DNA of 64,000 nucleotides from Chitinophaga sp. LS1 (GCF_034274695.1 NZ_CP128362.1:6698501-6762500); one strand, 5' to 3'. Positions 8,897 to 17,460 are shown, numbered from the stretch's first letter. The notes: generated from the sequence alone by a model not told the origin. Made by a program: numbers and translations.

Positions 8897-9706
8897 ATGA
8901 GTTTATCCTTAAACAGAGGAGCGCTAAGCGCTACCGTATTGTCAGCAGCATTAGCTATTTGCGCTTTTAAGCCTGCACCTTGCGACAACAATGGAGGTCT
9001 TCTCCATGCGATTTCTTCGCCGACTGACAAAACTGTTCTAACGTACAATGCAGACAAAAGTATTGCCAAACTGGTAACTACTCATGCAATGGGGGACGAT
9101 CAGTACACAGATGTGCGTATCCCGGTTTATCAATCCGGCAAACTTGTAAAAACGATGAGTACAGCCGATGAAAGTCAGGCTCCTACCCTGTTCTCTTCCT
9201 TCGGGTACGATAGCAAGGGCCGTATTGACAAGATCAGTTATTATGAAGAAAACCAGGTATCTGGCTACGATTCACTGGTGTATGACACCAAGGGGCAGTT
9301 GGCCGCGAGGTATTTCTTCGTGATGCAGGCCGGGAAACAAACATTTGAAAATCACTATTGTCAGTTGTACACCTGGGATCAGAAAGGCAACATTATCCAA
9401 CAGGAAAACATGGGTCGGGTTGCAAACAATGTTGCATTTGCATTGAGTTCTACAGTTGCATTCCAGTATGATGACAAGCTGAATTCACAGAAGAGCGTTC
9501 CGGGGTTTGGTTATATCACTGACCTGAATGCGGTAAATCTTTCTGCTAATAACATCGTCTCTGAGGTGATTACAACGGCGAATGGAGCGAATGCGATTTC
9601 TAAAAGTTACGCATATAATTACAATAGTAAGCAGTATCCTGCACAGATAACGGCTAAGAATAGTGGTACCAATGAGGAAGTGGTGACTGAATTGACATGG
9701 GAATAA
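8897..9706 (+). CDS. Secreted YD-repeat-like protein of unknown function
   Basis: 269 residues with an N-terminal signal sequence (about 1-25). The body has repeated short strands of the type FGYDSKGRIDKISYYEE, LVYDTKGQLAARYF and YTWDQKGNIIQQENM, resembling the YD-repeat beta structures of RHS-like and DUF4595-like proteins of Bacteroidota. No catalytic motif is seen. It stands alone between cheR (divergent) and the antiporter (convergent). Its 3' end is followed by about 380 bases of TAA-containing tandem repeats. Function unknown; a surface or periplasmic location is likely. Confidence 0.75.
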   Translation: MSLSLNRGALSATVLSAALAICAFKPAPCDNNGGLLHAISSPTDKTVLTYNADKSIAKLVTTHAMGDDQYTDVRIPVYQSGKLVKTMSTADESQAPTLFSSFGYDSKGRIDKISYYEENQVSGYDSLVYDTKGQLAARYFFVMQAGKQTFENHYCQLYTWDQKGNIIQQENMGRVANNVAFALSSTVAFQYDDKLNSQKSVPGFGYITDLNAVNLSANNIVSEVITTANGANAISKSYAYNYNSKQYPAQITAKNSGTNEEVVTELTWE

Positions 9707-10090
9707 TGGGAATGTTTTTCCAGTAAATTGTCAAGGTTTGCTGTAAAATGTGAATGGTTCTTTTGTAAACTGTAAATGTTTGCTGTAAACGGTCAATGGT
9801 TCCAGTAAACCGTGAAGGGTTCCTTTGTAAACTGTAAATGTTTGCGGTAATCGGTCAATGGTTCCAGTAAACCGTGAATGGTTCCTTTACAAACTGTCAA
9901 TGTTTGCTGTAAAATGTCAATGCTTCCAGTAAACCGTGAATGGTTCCTTTACAAACTGTCAATGTTTGCTGTAAACTGTTAATGCTTACAGTAAACCGTG
10001 AATGGTGCCTTTACAAACTGTCAATGTTTGCTGTAAACTGTTAATGCTTACAGTAAACCGTGAATGGTGCCTTTACAAACTGTCAATGTT
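9702..10090 (+). repeat. Array of 20-22-bp units (about 62-bp higher-order period) after the YD-like gene
   Basis: About eighteen units of the form GTAAACYGTSAATGSTTCC run from the stop codon of the upstream gene almost to the terminator at 10103. Three units of 20, 20 and 22 bp make a 62-bp higher-order repeat. The end of the gene (GGAATAATGGGAATG) aligns with the units so that its TAA matches the TAA in each unit. No spacers of unique sequence are present. This array fills the intergenic region of about 455 bases. Confidence 0.85.
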
Positions 10091-10102
10091 TCCAATATAA
10101 CG

Positions 10103-10135
10103 AAAGGGTGTCTCATTCATTTGAGACACCCTTTT
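10103..10135. terminator. Bidirectional terminator between convergent genes
   Basis: Stem AAAGGGTGTCTCA / TGAGACACCCTTT with a 6-base loop, T-rich on both sides. It separates the YD-like gene with its repeat array from the converging antiporter gene. Confidence 0.9.
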
Positions 10136-10162
10136 GTAATTAAAGCATTTATGAATGTTCCA

Positions 10163-12397
10163 TTAATCCTTTTTTGCATTTATCTCCTTCAACCATGCAT
10201 ACAATTTACCACCGCTTCCTGCAATCCACACAATATCTCCTGCCTGCAACACTGTGAGTGAAGCAGGATTCAACAATCGCTGTCCTTTTCGCTCTATCCC
10301 CAGCACAATTCCACTGGTCCGCTCCCTGATCCCTGCTTCCCGAATCGTCTTTCCTTCCAGCGCAGATCTTTCTGCCACCAAAAACTGCTTCAGTGCAATC
10401 GGATCTCCATCATTCACCGGTACAGCTATCGCAGCATTCGCCGGTTCAAGGTAATGATTGAACTTCTGCAATTGTTCGTCCGTGCCTATGGCCGTAACCA
10501 CATCCCCCGGAAACAATCTCGCATTTTTATCAGGTGCATACATCTTCATTCCACTTCTATTGATCAATGCGATATTGATTCCATAATTTTCCCTCAGTCG
10601 CAACTCCTCCAGTGTCTGACCCACTACCGGCGAAAGTGGTTTGATCTCAGACACAGCCAAATGCGCATCCCAGGGAGCCAACACCGACTTATTGATATTC
10701 CCCACTTTCGTATCTCTTGCATTGAAGTTGGTAAAGAACCGCTCTTCGATCGTGGTATAAAAATCTCCGATCTTATGGCGCAATACGAAAATCAATACAA
10801 TCATAATCGCCGTCACCGCCAATGCTACTGAGTAAGAGAAGAACCGGTCGATAAAGAACCCCACCAGGAACACCGCCACCACAATACGTGCAATACGCAA
10901 CAGCATCAGTGGGCCTCTATACTTTTTCTGTTCCCATATGCGATTCGATTCTGCACTGCTGATCCTTCTGAAACCCAGTGCCCACAAAAAAGGCATGAGC
11001 AGGAAGAGGGTAACGACTGCACTTGCAATACGCCCCCAGTTGTACTTACCCGACATTGGTAGCAGGTAATAGGAGGATAATAATATAATAGCCAGCAGGA
11101 CGACCGTACAAATTACGATGTTTGTAAAGTAACTCTTCAGCAATACCTTCCAGTCACTCACAACCGAGATGGTTTGTGCCGCGGCACTGTACCGGTTGAT
11201 GGCCGTCCTCCAGCGATGCGGCAACATATCTGACAGTTTTTCATAAACAGGGCCGGATAGTTTGATCATATATGGAGTCGTGAAGGTAGTCACTGCCGAT
11301 ACTGCCACAGCTACCGGGTATAGGAATTCACTTGTTACATTGAGCGTGAGACCGAGTTGGGCGATGATAAACGAGAACTCCCCGATCTGTGCAAGACTCA
11401 TCCCTGCCTGTACGGAGGTCTTCAAAGGCTGGCCGGATAAAAGTGCACCTAACCCGGTACTCAATGTCTTACCTATCAGTGTTACGACGGTGATGATGAG
11501 TACAGGTACGGCATATTTTACCAGCATAGAAGGGTCGATCAACATGCCTACAGAAACAAAGAAGACGGCACCGAACAATTCCTTTACAGGTTTTACAAGG
11601 TGTTCGATCTTTTCCGCCTGGGTCGTTTCGGCTAAGATAGAGCCCATGATGAAAGCGCCGAGTGCAGGAGAAAAACCTACCTGGGTAGCCAGCACCACCA
11701 TGAGCAGACATAAGCCAACGGACGTAACCAGCAGGGTTTCTTCGTTCATGATCTTCTTCGTCATGCGTAGCAGACTGGGTATAAAGAAGATCCCAGCCAC
11801 AAACCAGGCAATGAGGAAGAAAACGAGTTTAACTACGGAGATCAGCATTTCTCCGCCTTCGAACTGTCGGCTTACGGCAAGGGTCGATAATAACACCAGC
11901 AGTACGATGGCGACCAGGTCTTCAACGACGAGGATACCGAATACGAGGCCGGCGAATTTCAGGCCTTTCACGCCCAATTCTTCGAAGGCCCTTATAATAA
12001 TAGTAGTAGAAGATATAGATATGATACCCCCCAGGAAGATGCTGTCCATAGCGTTCCATCCCATTATCTGCCCCAGGAGGTAACCGAGGGCGAGCATGAA
12101 AATGACTTCTACGATGGCGGTAATGGAGGCGGCCCCACCTACTTTAATTAGTTTCTTAAAACTGAATTCGAGGCCGAGGCTGAAGAGTAAAAAGATAACA
12201 CCTATTTCAGACCATATATGGATATTTTTTTCATCGGAAACGGTTGGAACAAGCGAGACGTGTTGGCCTACCAGCAGGCCTGCTACAATGTACCCCAGTA
12301 CCAGCGGCTGACGTAGACGCTTGAATATGAGGGTGGTAACAGCTGCTGCTATCAGGATTAATGCCAGGTCTTTAATTAACGGTGCTAAATGAATCAT
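10163..12397 (-). CDS. CPA2-family cation:proton antiporter (KefB/NhaS-like) with C-terminal RCK_C domains
   Basis: 744 residues. Residues 1-390 are a twelve-helix Na+/H+ exchanger domain, beginning with two helices and LGYIVAGLLVG and including SLGLEFSF, GAFIMGSILAET and AQIGEFSFIIAQLG. After a second group of hydrophobic helices (about 420-570) come two TrkA_C/RCK_C-like regions (about 590-660 and 665-740; VVGQTLEELRLRENYG, FPGDVVTAIGT, LQAGDIVWIAG). It exchanges K+ or Na+ for H+ across the inner membrane, and the cytoplasmic RCK_C domains probably sense a ligand. The gene is monocistronic. A long antisense open frame at 11262-12083 is a shadow. Confidence 0.88.
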   Translation of the reverse strand: MIHLAPLIKDLALILIAAAVTTLIFKRLRQPLVLGYIVAGLLVGQHVSLVPTVSDEKNIHIWSEIGVIFLLFSLGLEFSFKKLIKVGGAASITAIVEVIFMLALGYLLGQIMGWNAMDSIFLGGIISISSTTIIIRAFEELGVKGLKFAGLVFGILVVEDLVAIVLLVLLSTLAVSRQFEGGEMLISVVKLVFFLIAWFVAGIFFIPSLLRMTKKIMNEETLLVTSVGLCLLMVVLATQVGFSPALGAFIMGSILAETTQAEKIEHLVKPVKELFGAVFFVSVGMLIDPSMLVKYAVPVLIITVVTLIGKTLSTGLGALLSGQPLKTSVQAGMSLAQIGEFSFIIAQLGLTLNVTSEFLYPVAVAVSAVTTFTTPYMIKLSGPVYEKLSDMLPHRWRTAINRYSAAAQTISVVSDWKVLLKSYFTNIVICTVVLLAIILLSSYYLLPMSGKYNWGRIASAVVTLFLLMPFLWALGFRRISSAESNRIWEQKKYRGPLMLLRIARIVVAVFLVGFFIDRFFSYSVALAVTAIMIVLIFVLRHKIGDFYTTIEERFFTNFNARDTKVGNINKSVLAPWDAHLAVSEIKPLSPVVGQTLEELRLRENYGINIALINRSGMKMYAPDKNARLFPGDVVTAIGTDEQLQKFNHYLEPANAAIAVPVNDGDPIALKQFLVAERSALEGKTIREAGIRERTSGIVLGIERKGQRLLNPASLTVLQAGDIVWIAGSGGKLYAWLKEINAKKD

Positions 12398-12444
12398 CTG
12401 GTCGTATTAGTAGTTAAAATTCCATTGCGAATAAAAATGAAGCG

Positions 12445-12487
12445 GCGAAAAATTGACTTGTACCTTCGGCAAAAGTCAATTTTTCGC
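12445..12487. other. Perfect 15-bp inverted repeat upstream of the antiporter
   Basis: GCGAAAAATTGACTT and AAGTCAATTTTTCGC flank a 13-base spacer. It lies about 48 bases upstream of the antiporter start and about 65 bases beyond the stop codon of the next gene, so it could be a terminator for that gene or a leader hairpin of the antiporter. Confidence 0.7.
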
Positions 12488-12551
12488 GGGGGTAGAATGG
12501 CCTGCGGCCGGCTAAAATCTAAATGCCGGTAAAGCCAGTAATACAAAACAA

Positions 12552-12920
12552 CTACCAGAAAATATGGTTAGGGAAAATAAGCGTTCTGACAATAGCATGT
12601 ATATCTACCAGGAGCCTTCCTGTAGACAACACCACGGCATACAATGGCAACCGCGGTATAAAATACGCACTGAAATGACCTGTAGCAGGCCTATAAACAC
12701 ACTTGTTAGGGGAACTAAAACAGTTGTTGAAATCAACAATGGTCTCCGGTAGATATCCGGTACCGTTACGCCATCCAGGTTTCGGATCGCTCTTTACTAC
12801 TTTGAGTACAGTGGTTACAGGTTTCCTATTCTCTACAGCTTCATACTTTTTCTTGCACACATGCGCACCCGCCTGGTAAAAAGAAAAGAATATGATGATA
12901 TATAGAAGAAGGTGACGCAT
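12552..12920 (-). CDS. Small secreted protein of unknown function
   Basis: 122 residues. Residues 1-19 look like a signal peptide (MRHLLLYIIIFFSFYQAGA), followed by a short mature part with four cysteines (VCKKKYE, NNCFSSPNKC, and so on) and a hydrophobic C-terminal third. No family was recognised. The gene lies directly downstream of marR on the same strand, 26 bases from its end. The signal-like N-terminus supports coding, but the C-terminal third looks less protein-like, so a truncated or frameshifted gene cannot be excluded. Confidence 0.45.
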   Translation of the reverse strand: MRHLLLYIIIFFSFYQAGAHVCKKKYEAVENRKPVTTVLKVVKSDPKPGWRNGTGYLPETIVDFNNCFSSPNKCVYRPATGHFSAYFIPRLPLYAVVLSTGRLLVDIHAIVRTLIFPNHIFW

Positions 12921-12946
12921 AAGTACGAAGATACGTTTTTCTGCCC

Positions 12947-13399
12947 CTATCTCCGCACCTTATCCAGCAAATCGCTCAGCTGCGCAGCTTCTTCGGCACT
13001 TAATCTTTCAGCAATGTCATTGTAAAAATTATCCATGGGCACATTGACTTCGTCCAGCAGTTTCAAACCTTTCGGTGTAATGTTGATGTCCATTTTACGC
13101 CTGTTGTGCGGGCACAATCTGCGTTGTACGTATTCCAGCTTTTCAAGTTTGTCGAGTAAGCGGGTCACGTCGCTCGCTTTGTCCAGCATGACTTCTTTGA
13201 TGCTACCGGCAGAAACAGGTTCCGGATGACGGCCGCGGATAATGCGTAGCGCATTGTAATGCTGGGGCAACAGCCCATAGGATTTCAGGTTGGCTCCGAG
13301 GGAATCTCTCAGCCAGTTACCCGTATAAAGGAGGTTCACCACCATTTTGTGATGATCGTCCTTAAACTTACGCTGATTAATTGCTTGTTCAATTCTCAT
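12947..13399 (-). CDS. MarR-family transcriptional regulator
   Basis: 150 residues with the winged-helix fold of MarR: helices around 20-60, the recognition region LLPQHYNALRIIRGRHPEPVS, and the wing in RLLDKLEKLEYVQRRLCPHNRR (about 90-115), ending in a dimerisation helix. MarR proteins repress nearby genes and let go on binding small phenolic ligands or on cysteine oxidation. It is divergent from the YeeE/YedE pair; a perfect palindrome TGTTGCAACA at 13423-13432 lies between them, upstream of both starts. Its own -7 box TATCTTTG ends 4 bases before the ATG. Confidence 0.88.
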   Translation of the reverse strand: MRIEQAINQRKFKDDHHKMVVNLLYTGNWLRDSLGANLKSYGLLPQHYNALRIIRGRHPEPVSAGSIKEVMLDKASDVTRLLDKLEKLEYVQRRLCPHNRRKMDINITPKGLKLLDEVNVPMDNFYNDIAERLSAEEAAQLSDLLDKVRR

Positions 13400-13403
13400 G
13401 TAT

Positions 13404-13411
13404 CAAAGATA
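13404..13411 (-). promoter_or_regulatory. Candidate -7 box TATCTTTG of marR
   Basis: Read on the minus strand, TATCTTTG matches the Bacteroidota consensus TAnnTTTG. It is followed by four bases and then the ATG of marR, implying a leaderless or near-leaderless transcript. Confidence 0.5.
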
Positions 13412-13416
13412 TGAAA

Positions 13417-13436
13417 TATGCGTGTTGCAACATATT
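13417..13436. promoter_or_regulatory. Candidate MarR operator
   Basis: The perfect 10-bp palindrome TGTTGCAACA (13423-13432), flanked by partly symmetric AT-rich bases, lies just upstream of the marR -7 box and between the two divergent transcription units. Binding here would autoregulate marR. Confidence 0.5.
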
Positions 13437-13492
13437 AGGAGTATTCCATTCTATTAACATTATGTGGATATTTATGGTTGATTATATTTGTA

Positions 13493-13500
13493 TATACATC
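13493..13500 (+). promoter_or_regulatory. Candidate -7 box TATATTTG for the YeeE/YedE pair
   Basis: Matches TAnnTTTG. It sits 17 bases before the ATG at 13517, so the mRNA leader would be about 10 bases. This supports 13517 rather than the earlier in-frame ATG at 13478, which is upstream of the box. Confidence 0.5.
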
Positions 13501-13516
13501 CTCCAACCATAAAATT

Positions 13517-14086
13517 ATGCTTTTAAAATTGATCTCATCGCCATGGCCATGGTACGTAGCGGGGCCTATTATCGGACTTACGGTACCCTTGCTGTTATTA
13601 TTGGGCAATCGCTCATTTGGCATCTCGTCTTCTCTCCGACATATTTGCGCCGCCTGTTTTCCGGCAAAAATTCCCTTTTTCACTTATGAGTGGAAGAATG
13701 AGATCTGGAATTTGTTCTTTGCTGCGGGTATAGTGATCGGGGGATTTGTGGCAGCTCACTGGCTGGCAGATCCCTCCCCTGTTCAGATCAGTCCAAAACT
13801 GGAAACCACTTTAGGTGAATTTGGCATCACCGACCACAACGATCTGTTACCCAGCCAGTTATTTAACTGGCCAGCTCTACTGACAATCAGGGGTTTTATC
13901 CTCATAATTGTAGGAGGATTCCTTGTTGGGTTTGGTACAAGGTATGCCGGCGGGTGTACTTCGGGGCATTCAATTATGGGATTGTCCACTTTGCAATGGC
14001 CATCTTTGGTCGCCACTTGTTGTTTTATGGCGGGTGGATTTATTATGTCAAATCTGGTGTTACCTTTTATACTAAACTTATCATGA
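13517..14086 (+). CDS. YeeE/YedE (TsuA-like) sulfur transport protein, first half
   Basis: 189 residues from the ATG at 13517, chosen because the candidate promoter lies between it and the alternative ATG at 13478. Hydrophobic membrane protein with the signature RYAGGCTSGHSIMGLS near the C-terminus, which is the conserved Cys/Gly loop of the YeeE/YedE family. E. coli YeeE takes up thiosulfate. The next gene overlaps by four bases (ATGA) and carries the second half, so the transporter is split over two polypeptides, as is common in Bacteroidota and Proteobacteria. It is divergent from marR. Confidence 0.85.
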   Translation: MLLKLISSPWPWYVAGPIIGLTVPLLLLLGNRSFGISSSLRHICAACFPAKIPFFTYEWKNEIWNLFFAAGIVIGGFVAAHWLADPSPVQISPKLETTLGEFGITDHNDLLPSQLFNWPALLTIRGFILIIVGGFLVGFGTRYAGGCTSGHSIMGLSTLQWPSLVATCCFMAGGFIMSNLVLPFILNLS

Positions 14087-14493
14087 AGAACATAAAATAT
14101 ACATTTGCCGGGATGCTTTTTGGCATTGTACTGGTGAAATCGCAGGTATTATCCTGGTTTAGGATTCAGGAAATGTTTCATTTACAGTCATTTCATATGT
14201 ATGGGGTGATTGGGTCGGCGGTAGTTACAGGTCTTCTTTCCGTAACTATCATTAAAAAGTTCAAAATCAGAACGTTCGGTGGTGAAGAGATAATCATTCC
14301 AAAGAAGCCTTTTTCGAAGGGGAATATCTATGGAGGGTTGTTATTTGGGTTTGGATGGGCATTGACGGGGGCATGTCCGGGGCCGTTATTTGCACAGGTA
14401 GGGGCAGGATTTACCGTGATGGCGGTGGCGCTGCTGAGTGCGATATTGGGTACTTGGGTGTATGGAGTGGTGAGTGATAAATTGCCACATTAG
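14083..14493 (+). CDS. YeeE/YedE-family protein, second half (DUF6691 type)
   Basis: 136 residues from the ATG that overlaps the preceding stop codon (ATGA at 14083-14086). Starts MKNIKYTFAGMLFGIVL and has four predicted membrane segments. The family motif FGFGWALTGACPGPLFAQ contains the conserved cysteine matching the CTSGH cysteine of the first half. Together the two halves form a channel-like transporter for thiosulfate or related sulfur compounds. The upstream open frame to 13954 overlaps the first half and is not needed. Confidence 0.85.
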   Translation: MKNIKYTFAGMLFGIVLVKSQVLSWFRIQEMFHLQSFHMYGVIGSAVVTGLLSVTIIKKFKIRTFGGEEIIIPKKPFSKGNIYGGLLFGFGWALTGACPGPLFAQVGAGFTVMAVALLSAILGTWVYGVVSDKLPH

Positions 14494-14747
14494 CTGTCAC
14501 GAAGTTAATATCGCAACAATTTTTAGGGTTAATATGTTAAAAACAATAGATTTAAACAGGTCTACCTATTTCACTCGGTAATACGGAGTTAAATGCCTAA
14601 ATATCAGTGAGTATTAGTTACCTAAAACGAGGGATTTTTTGTTAATTTTTGGTTAACAAACGTTAATTCATGACGTTTACCGGATAAATTATATCATTTA
14701 CCAAAATTGATTAGGCGGCACCAAGCTGTCGTATATCTTTGGTTTAG

Positions 14748-14811
14748 GTTTTTCATAGGATATGGTTAAAAAATTAAGGGCGGTATTCTTACCGCCCTTC
14801 TCTATTTTTGT
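14748..14811 (+). ncRNA. Candidate small RNA between promoter-like box and terminator
   Basis: A TATCTTTG box at 14734-14741 is followed after about 35 bases by a GC-rich terminator hairpin. No open frame lies between, so a transcript of about 60-65 bases would be made. It could also be an attenuated leader of the next gene. Weak evidence. Confidence 0.25.
14776..14811 (+). terminator. Rho-independent terminator
   Basis: Stem AAGGGCGGT / ACCGCCCTT with loop ATTCTT, followed by TCTCTATTTTTG. It lies about 150 bases before the SDR gene. Confidence 0.75.
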
Positions 14812-14892
14812 ACAGTCTTCATTTTCAGGGATTTTTACACTTTTCTTACAGTAAATAATTAATTTCTCTTTTTATCGCTTCAATAAATAACT

Positions 14893-14900
14893 TATTTTTG
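14893..14900 (+). promoter_or_regulatory. Candidate -7 box TATTTTTG for the SDR gene
   Basis: Matches TAnnTTTG, 57 bases before the ATG at 14958 and downstream of the terminator. Confidence 0.35.
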
Positions 14901-14957
14901 TATTTTGTTCTCAGCTGTTCCTGTATTCATTAAGCACAGCGGCTAACCAGTATAATT

Positions 14958-15731
14958 ATGAATTACGCACTCATTACAGGCGCAAGCAAGGGGATTGGAC
15001 GTTCCATAGCCATCGTATTGGCTAAAAAAAAGTATAACCTGATTCTTGTAGCAAGATCCACCAGTGAATTGCAGGTAGTAGCCTCGGAACTGATTACTAA
15101 GTACGGAGTACAGGTGGACTACCTGGGCATAGATCTCTCTGTTCCAACGGCAGCTGGTGAGTTGTTCGAATGGGTACAGAAAAACCAGTACAACATTTCT
15201 ATCCTGATCAACAATGCGGGGTATGCTGTATGGGGTGAATTTGACAAGACTTCATTAGAAGATCAGAACAAGATGTTGCAGGTAAACATGCAGACACCGA
15301 TGGCATTGTGTCATCATTTTCTGCCTATGCTGCTGCAACAACCTGCTGCTTACATTATGAATGTAGCGAGTACCGCTGCTTACCAGGCAGTACCAACACT
15401 CAGTACTTATGCGGCTACCAAGGCTTTCATGTTATTATTTACCCGAGGTCTCAGGGCAGATCTGAAAGGCACAAATGTATCAGTAACTGCATTATCACCC
15501 GGCCCGGTGAATACCAATTTTATCGACAGAGCCGGTATGCAGGCGATCAAAGCCACTGCAGAAAAGTATGGTATGATGCCGGATGAGGTAGCACGAATTG
15601 CCGTAAATGGTATGTTTGCAAAGAAATCTGAATTGATTCCAGGCGCACTGAATGCGGCCACAGCATTTGTCACCCGATTGGTTCCCAAGGGGATGGTTGA
15701 AAAAATTGCTGGTAATCTATATAAAAAATAA
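14958..15731 (+). CDS. Short-chain dehydrogenase/reductase
   Basis: 257 residues, classical SDR length. The Rossmann cofactor motif GASKGIGR is at 8-15, NNAG in ILINNAGYAVWG near 88, and the catalytic YAATK near 155 with an upstream serine (NVASTAAYQ). The C-terminal extension (KSELIPGALNAATAFVTRLVPKGMVEK) is like that of DltE/YbbO-type SDRs. It oxidises or reduces a carbonyl/alcohol with NAD(P); the substrate cannot be told. It appears monocistronic. Confidence 0.9.
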   Translation: MNYALITGASKGIGRSIAIVLAKKKYNLILVARSTSELQVVASELITKYGVQVDYLGIDLSVPTAAGELFEWVQKNQYNISILINNAGYAVWGEFDKTSLEDQNKMLQVNMQTPMALCHHFLPMLLQQPAAYIMNVASTAAYQAVPTLSTYAATKAFMLLFTRGLRADLKGTNVSVTALSPGPVNTNFIDRAGMQAIKATAEKYGMMPDEVARIAVNGMFAKKSELIPGALNAATAFVTRLVPKGMVEKIAGNLYKK

Positions 15732-16005
15732 GTAAATTCATCCCTTCAATCGCGGTGCAATTTATTATTTGGGTATAAGATAAAATACTATTACCTTTAC
15801 CCTACAAATTCAGTAGACTAAAGAATGCGTTACAGATTATTATCAATACAAGTACTACAGCTGACGTGCTTGTCGCAAAGTAAATGGTGTCCGTATTGTT
15901 GAAAACACATGACCTATTTATCCTGTACTGACGGGGTTTTTACAAAAAAAACTATTTTCAATAATTCGTGATCAATCACCAAATCATCTATAAATTTACC
16001 ACATC

Positions 16006-16812
16006 ATGTCTACGGCTTATACTACGTTTACACTAGGTGATACGCTAACCGAAGAACAAAAAGCATTTTTTGACGAGCATGGATACATACACTTTTCCAG
16101 GTTCTTTACTCCTGAGCAGGTTCAGGAGATTATCAAAGCATCTGAAGAAGTACAGCAGAAATGGATCGCCGAAAAAAGAGAAAAAGTAAATGGAGTTCCC
16201 ATCAAGTATGGTAAAGACTTGAATGGTGACCCAATTGTGCAGCGCTTTGCCTTCATCAACCAGCATGCACCTGTACTGTCCGAGGTATTGCAAGACAAAC
16301 GTTTCGATGCACTTTTAAGCCTGATTGGTCCTGGTGCCCGCCTTGGTATCAACGAGAAAGACGGGATGGTGTTTAACCACTACGTAAATGGTCCGGAAAG
16401 CAAGTTCACTAAAATGGGCTGGCATACAGACGGTCTGCGCGACATCTTCATGGGTGGTAAACTGAATCCAATGCTCAATGTAGGTTTACACCTGAGCACA
16501 TTAAAAGTTGAGAATGGTGGGCTGAGAATCATTCCAGGCACACACAAACAGAGCAGGCTGAGCATGCTGTTCAGGAAGAAATACTTCATTGACCACACGC
16601 CTGACAAGAATGAGATCGCTATCACGCCTACAGCCGGTGACGTAACTGTACATGATGGCCGCCTCTGGCACCGTGTGGCGCTGAGCTCTGTAATTGGTGA
16701 AGAAAGCCGCAGAAGAGTGATCTATGTACCTATCATTGCAGGGAAATATGCTCCCAAAAATGAAAACAGTCCGACCCAGTTCTACCAGCGCTTTGCTGGT
16801 ATCGTAAAATAA
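16006..16812 (+). CDS. Phytanoyl-CoA dioxygenase (PhyH) family protein
   Basis: 268 residues. Double-stranded beta-helix Fe(II)/2-oxoglutarate oxygenase: N-terminal FDEHGYIHFSRFFTPEQVQEI is typical of PhyH, the iron ligands His and Asp lie in MGWHTDGLRD, the third His in TVHDGRLWHRVALSS, and the 2-oxoglutarate-binding Arg follows in RRRVIYVP. It hydroxylates a small molecule using O2 and 2-oxoglutarate; the substrate is unknown. It stands alone, with a terminator about 90 bases downstream. Confidence 0.88.
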   Translation: MSTAYTTFTLGDTLTEEQKAFFDEHGYIHFSRFFTPEQVQEIIKASEEVQQKWIAEKREKVNGVPIKYGKDLNGDPIVQRFAFINQHAPVLSEVLQDKRFDALLSLIGPGARLGINEKDGMVFNHYVNGPESKFTKMGWHTDGLRDIFMGGKLNPMLNVGLHLSTLKVENGGLRIIPGTHKQSRLSMLFRKKYFIDHTPDKNEIAITPTAGDVTVHDGRLWHRVALSSVIGEESRRRVIYVPIIAGKYAPKNENSPTQFYQRFAGIVK

Positions 16813-16898
16813 GGGCCAGGACACAAGTAGGAATATGCGAACATTTTCTTCAAAGTTTTGAGGCAGGAATTCTATTATCTTTTCCTTATAATATATTT

Positions 16899-16932
16899 AA
16901 AAGCCTTTGGATGTCATGTCCAAAGGCTTTTT
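16899..16932 (+). terminator. Rho-independent terminator after the PhyH gene
   Basis: Stem AAAAGCCTTTGGA / TCCAAAGGCTTTT with a 7-base loop and a T-run. Confidence 0.9.
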
Positions 16933-16934
16933 TA

Positions 16935-17460
16935 ATGGGTACATCACCCGAACCTCCTGTGCCGGCAGCGACGATGATCACCTGGGTATTTGAAGGAGAT
17001 TCCTGTATACTGGTAGCGAAAATCGTGAATGGTAAACATTATTCCATCCTCTCTGATTATCCCGGCGTACCTTTTGCTGCATACGATGACGCTGGTGTAG
17101 CGGAATGGTCCTGTGAATTGGATATTTATGGAAAGGTTCGTAAGTTAGGCAATTGTTTGCTTCTGGTAATGGTGCGAAGTTAACACCGGCGCAACGTGCC
17201 AGGTTGATAAAATTGGGTGTACCACCTGAGAATATTTATAGTGGGGTGGCTTATAAAAAGAAGCCAATACCTAAGACGAAGGTGAAGTCCGGGTGAAGTC
17301 TGTGAGAAAGGCTTACAATCTGGAAAGCCACGCGGAGAGAGTGATTATCAGGAATGCGCAGGAGGGGACAAAGTTTACAAGATGGGGGATTTCGTGGGCG
17401 AAGTATCAGAAGAATGAGCCGTGTAGTAATTGTAAGCCGCATGTGGAGTGTGCATCGTAG
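16935..17460 (+). pseudogene. Broken Rhs gene: core fragment plus deaminase-like toxin tail
   Basis: Three reading-frame pieces. First (16935-17183), an RHS core fragment with NGKHYSILSDYPGVPFAAYD and WSCELDIYGKVRKLG, typical of the conserved core of Bacteroidota Rhs proteins; the expected continuation around the core end (FRYQGQYED-type motif) is deleted. Second, from about 17170, LTPAQRARLIKLGVPPENIYSG to a TGA near 17295. Third, shifted by a short partial duplication, a tail with HAERVII and NEPCSNC, the His-Ala-Glu and Pro-Cys-x-x-Cys zinc motifs of nucleic-acid deaminase toxins, ending CKPHVECAS at 17460. Full Rhs genes run to thousands of bases, so this is a remnant. Two genes likely to be immunity genes follow. 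Confidence 0.75.

Larger units (their letters stand above)
14494..14957. other. 464-bp intergenic region
   Basis: AT-rich, without a supportable open frame. It holds a candidate promoter (14734), a strong hairpin terminator (14776-14811) and a candidate promoter for the next gene (14893). Nothing else was recognised. Confidence 0.6.

Noticed and set aside
9702-10090. CRISPR array
   Set aside because: Units are 20-22 bp with no spacers and vary gradually; it is a simple tandem repeat.
11262-12083. 273-codon gene antisense to the antiporter
   Set aside because: It mirrors a well-supported transporter frame, has no domain and a Ser/Thr/Ile-rich composition typical of shadow frames.
16911-17183. 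Intact small protein of 90 residues
   Set aside because: Its sequence is a piece of an Rhs core, and its first codons lie in a terminator; it is part of a pseudogene.
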